DNA of 64,000 bases from Escherichia hormaechei_A (lineage in GTDB: Bacteria > Pseudomonadota > Gammaproteobacteria > Enterobacterales > Enterobacteriaceae): the NCBI GenBank assembly GCA_042434945.1, contig CP170191.1, forward strand, positions 2,294,001 through 2,358,000, written 5' to 3'. The notes under the pieces are model-generated. The model did not search any database. It had not been told where the DNA came from and worked only from the letters and a program-made list of their open reading frames with translations. The position numbers were made by a program, and so were the translations under genes. Below, one piece after another: positions 63,047 through 64,000 of this stretch. The stretch's first letter is position 1; each line of letters begins with the position of its first letter.

Positions 63047-64000
63047 TTATTGGTAGATGGCGTCGCTGTATTCTGCGACGGTCAGAGATACCGTGTTATC
63101 TGTGTTCGGTTTGATGCTGTTGACCGTCCATAGCTGACTGTCCAGTTCTTCAACTGTCGCGATCAGATAGCGCGACGGTAGCTGCACAGTGGCACCGTTC
63201 CATATGTTGAGCTGAATGTTAGGGATAGCCGCGGTGAATCCGTACTTCGTATCGCTGCGTGCTGTCGCCGGATAGCGCAGCGTCGGATTACCAAGGCTGT
63301 CGGTAACCAGCACATACATCGAGCCGGTAAACGTGATCGGCTCGCTGGTATCGAAGTCATTCCCGGAGCGGCCGGTGACGTAACCACCCTGCTGGTTGCT
63401 GTCGTAGATGTCTGGCATCTGGATGACGCTACCGACCTGGATAATGCCGTCCTCAAACACTTTGGCGTTCATCTTCACGCGCGAGTAGATCAGGCGCTTG
63501 GTTTCGCGCAGAGCGCGCTCCCGGGCCTGATACTCATTACGGAAGCCGACGATCTCCAGCTTGTTCGGGTTTTCCGCTTCCTGTTCGACGATGGCGCCGT
63601 TCAGCACGCGGTAGTTGATGTACGTCTTGTTGTTCGTTGTGGGGTGGACGTATGACACCTGCACGCCGTCATAACCGCCTGGGAGAGTGGCCTCGTACGT
63701 CATTTTGTACTCGTCCGTCTTCATGTTGGCCCGGTTGAATACGGCAGCCGGGTAATCAACTTTCTGATCACGGGTAAACGTCAGTACGCCGTCGTCCCAG
63801 TACGCTACAACAGATGCCGCATTGCAGATGGCCTGCACGCGGTCGCCGAGAGAGTCGTTCTCGTCGTCGAACGTATAGTCGAAGTAACCCAGTCGCTCAT
63901 CAGGAAGGCTTTCAGCGATCGAATACAGCCCGTACAGGTCAATGCCGCTTACCGGCTGCTCGCCCATAATCAGCCAGGTATGCGCAACCGCATCAGCGAA
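63047..64000 (-). CDS. Phage tail-tip/host-specificity protein J-like, C-terminal part
   Basis: The frame is open to the right edge, so the start is outside; 317 codons are visible. Segments such as LGDRVQAICNAASVVAYWDDGVLTFTRDQ, YDGVQVSYVHPTTNNKTYINY, GFRNEYQARERALRETKRLIYSRVKM and TVEELDSQLWTVNSIKPNTDNTVSLTVAEYSD are typical of the TipJ/phage-tail protein of lambdoid siphoviruses. The fibronectin-type C-terminal extensions of lambda J are absent; the tailspike takes over receptor binding. Confidence 0.85.
   Translation of the reverse strand, partial: FADAVAHTWLIMGEQPVSGIDLYGLYSIAESLPDERLGYFDYTFDDENDSLGDRVQAICNAASVVAYWDDGVLTFTRDQKVDYPAAVFNRANMKTDEYKMTYEATLPGGYDGVQVSYVHPTTNNKTYINYRVLNGAIVEQEAENPNKLEIVGFRNEYQARERALRETKRLIYSRVKMNAKVFEDGIIQVGSVIQMPDIYDSNQQGGYVTGRSGNDFDTSEPITFTGSMYVLVTDSLGNPTLRYPATARSDTKYGFTAAIPNIQLNIWNGATVQLPSRYLIATVEELDSQLWTVNSIKPNTDNTVSLTVAEYSDAIYQ

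Larger units (their letters stand above)
53849..64000. mobile_element. Lambdoid prophage, tail-end portion with moron genes (partial)
   Basis: A J-like tail-tip gene and a tailspike on the minus strand, followed by accessory genes in mixed orientation (O-antigen modification, SOS polymerase), are typical of the end of a lambdoid late region next to an attachment site. Base composition falls in the gtrC and polymerase genes. The integrase, lysis and head genes must lie beyond 64000. The left limit is uncertain: between yedD and yedK, or between yedK and umuC. Confidence 0.75.

Overview
The window is enterobacterial chromosome. From 1 to about 53.8 kb its gene order follows the E. coli K-12 motility neighbourhood (tar, cheW-cheA-motB-motA, flhDC, uspC, otsAB, araFGH, ftnB, yecJ/azuC, yecR, ftnA, yecH, tyrP, yecA, leuZ-cysT-glyW, pgsA, uvrC-uvrY, yecF, sdiA, cystine transport genes, fliZA, fliC, fliDST, amyA, yedD). 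The right end (about 54 to 64 kb) is part of a lambdoid prophage. The best guess for the host is an Enterobacter or close relative, because the backbone proteins OtsA/B, YecA, SdiA, YedD, FtnB and the extra loci (Dcu carrier, MFS pump, RpiB-like isomerase, liv-type transporter, archaic pilus) resemble E. coli only moderately.

The most striking property is mosaicism. Several blocks encode proteins that, compared with my memory of K-12, are identical or nearly so: cheW to flhD (about 7.2-12.9 kb), araHGF (16.2-19.7 kb), ftnA-yecH-5' tyrP (about 27.1-28.4 kb), the tRNAs-pgsA-uvrC-uvrY-yecF block (about 37.5-41.8 kb), yecC to fliA/fliC ends (about 42.8-49.3 kb) and the middle of amyA. They alternate with clearly more divergent blocks. 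Switch points fall inside tyrP, inside amyA (twice) and at the 3' end of cheW. Repeat dialect agrees: a CCGGGTGGCG-type REP lies beside cheW and an E. coli-type GCCGGATGCGGCG REP lies beside fliC. These identities come from memory, so alignment is needed.

Region by region. 0-7.1 kb: start of tar with its own FliA promoter, then a five-gene archaic (Csu-like) chaperone-usher pilus operon and a divergent DAACS carrier, together sitting between cheW and tar. 7.2-12.6 kb: chemotaxis, stator and flagellar master-regulator genes; cheA carries a frameshift. 13.4-19.7 kb: uspC, trehalose synthesis, arabinose import. 20-29.3 kb: PfpI-like protein, ferritins, Dcu carrier, YecJ, the tiny AzuC, MFS pump, isomerase, YecR, YecH, TyrP. 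29.6-37.3 kb: YecA, a complete branched-chain amino-acid type ABC transporter, an unknown protein and a LysR regulator broken by an amber codon. 37.5-42.6 kb: three tRNAs, PgsA, UvrC, UvrY, YecF, SdiA. 42.7-51.8 kb: cystine/D-cysteine genes, FliZ, FliA, flagellin, FliD (two compensating frameshifts), FliS, FliT. 51.8-53.8 kb: AmyA, YedD.

54-64 kb: YedK (possibly host), an SOS cassette (LexA box, small unknown protein, UmuC), gtrABC O-antigen glucosylation genes, then a probable O-antigen polymerase switch (21-aa and 53-aa hydrophobic peptides translationally coupled to a Wzy-like polymerase), a beta-helix tailspike and the end of a J-like tail-tip gene. The prophage appears to carry both the tool to bind O-antigen and two independent ways to change the lysogen's O-antigen.

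Four disrupting changes are visible: one indel in cheA, two in fliD, and one nonsense codon in the LysR gene. The three indels are single bases in short homopolymers of motility genes, so they are either real motility loss or sequence errors.
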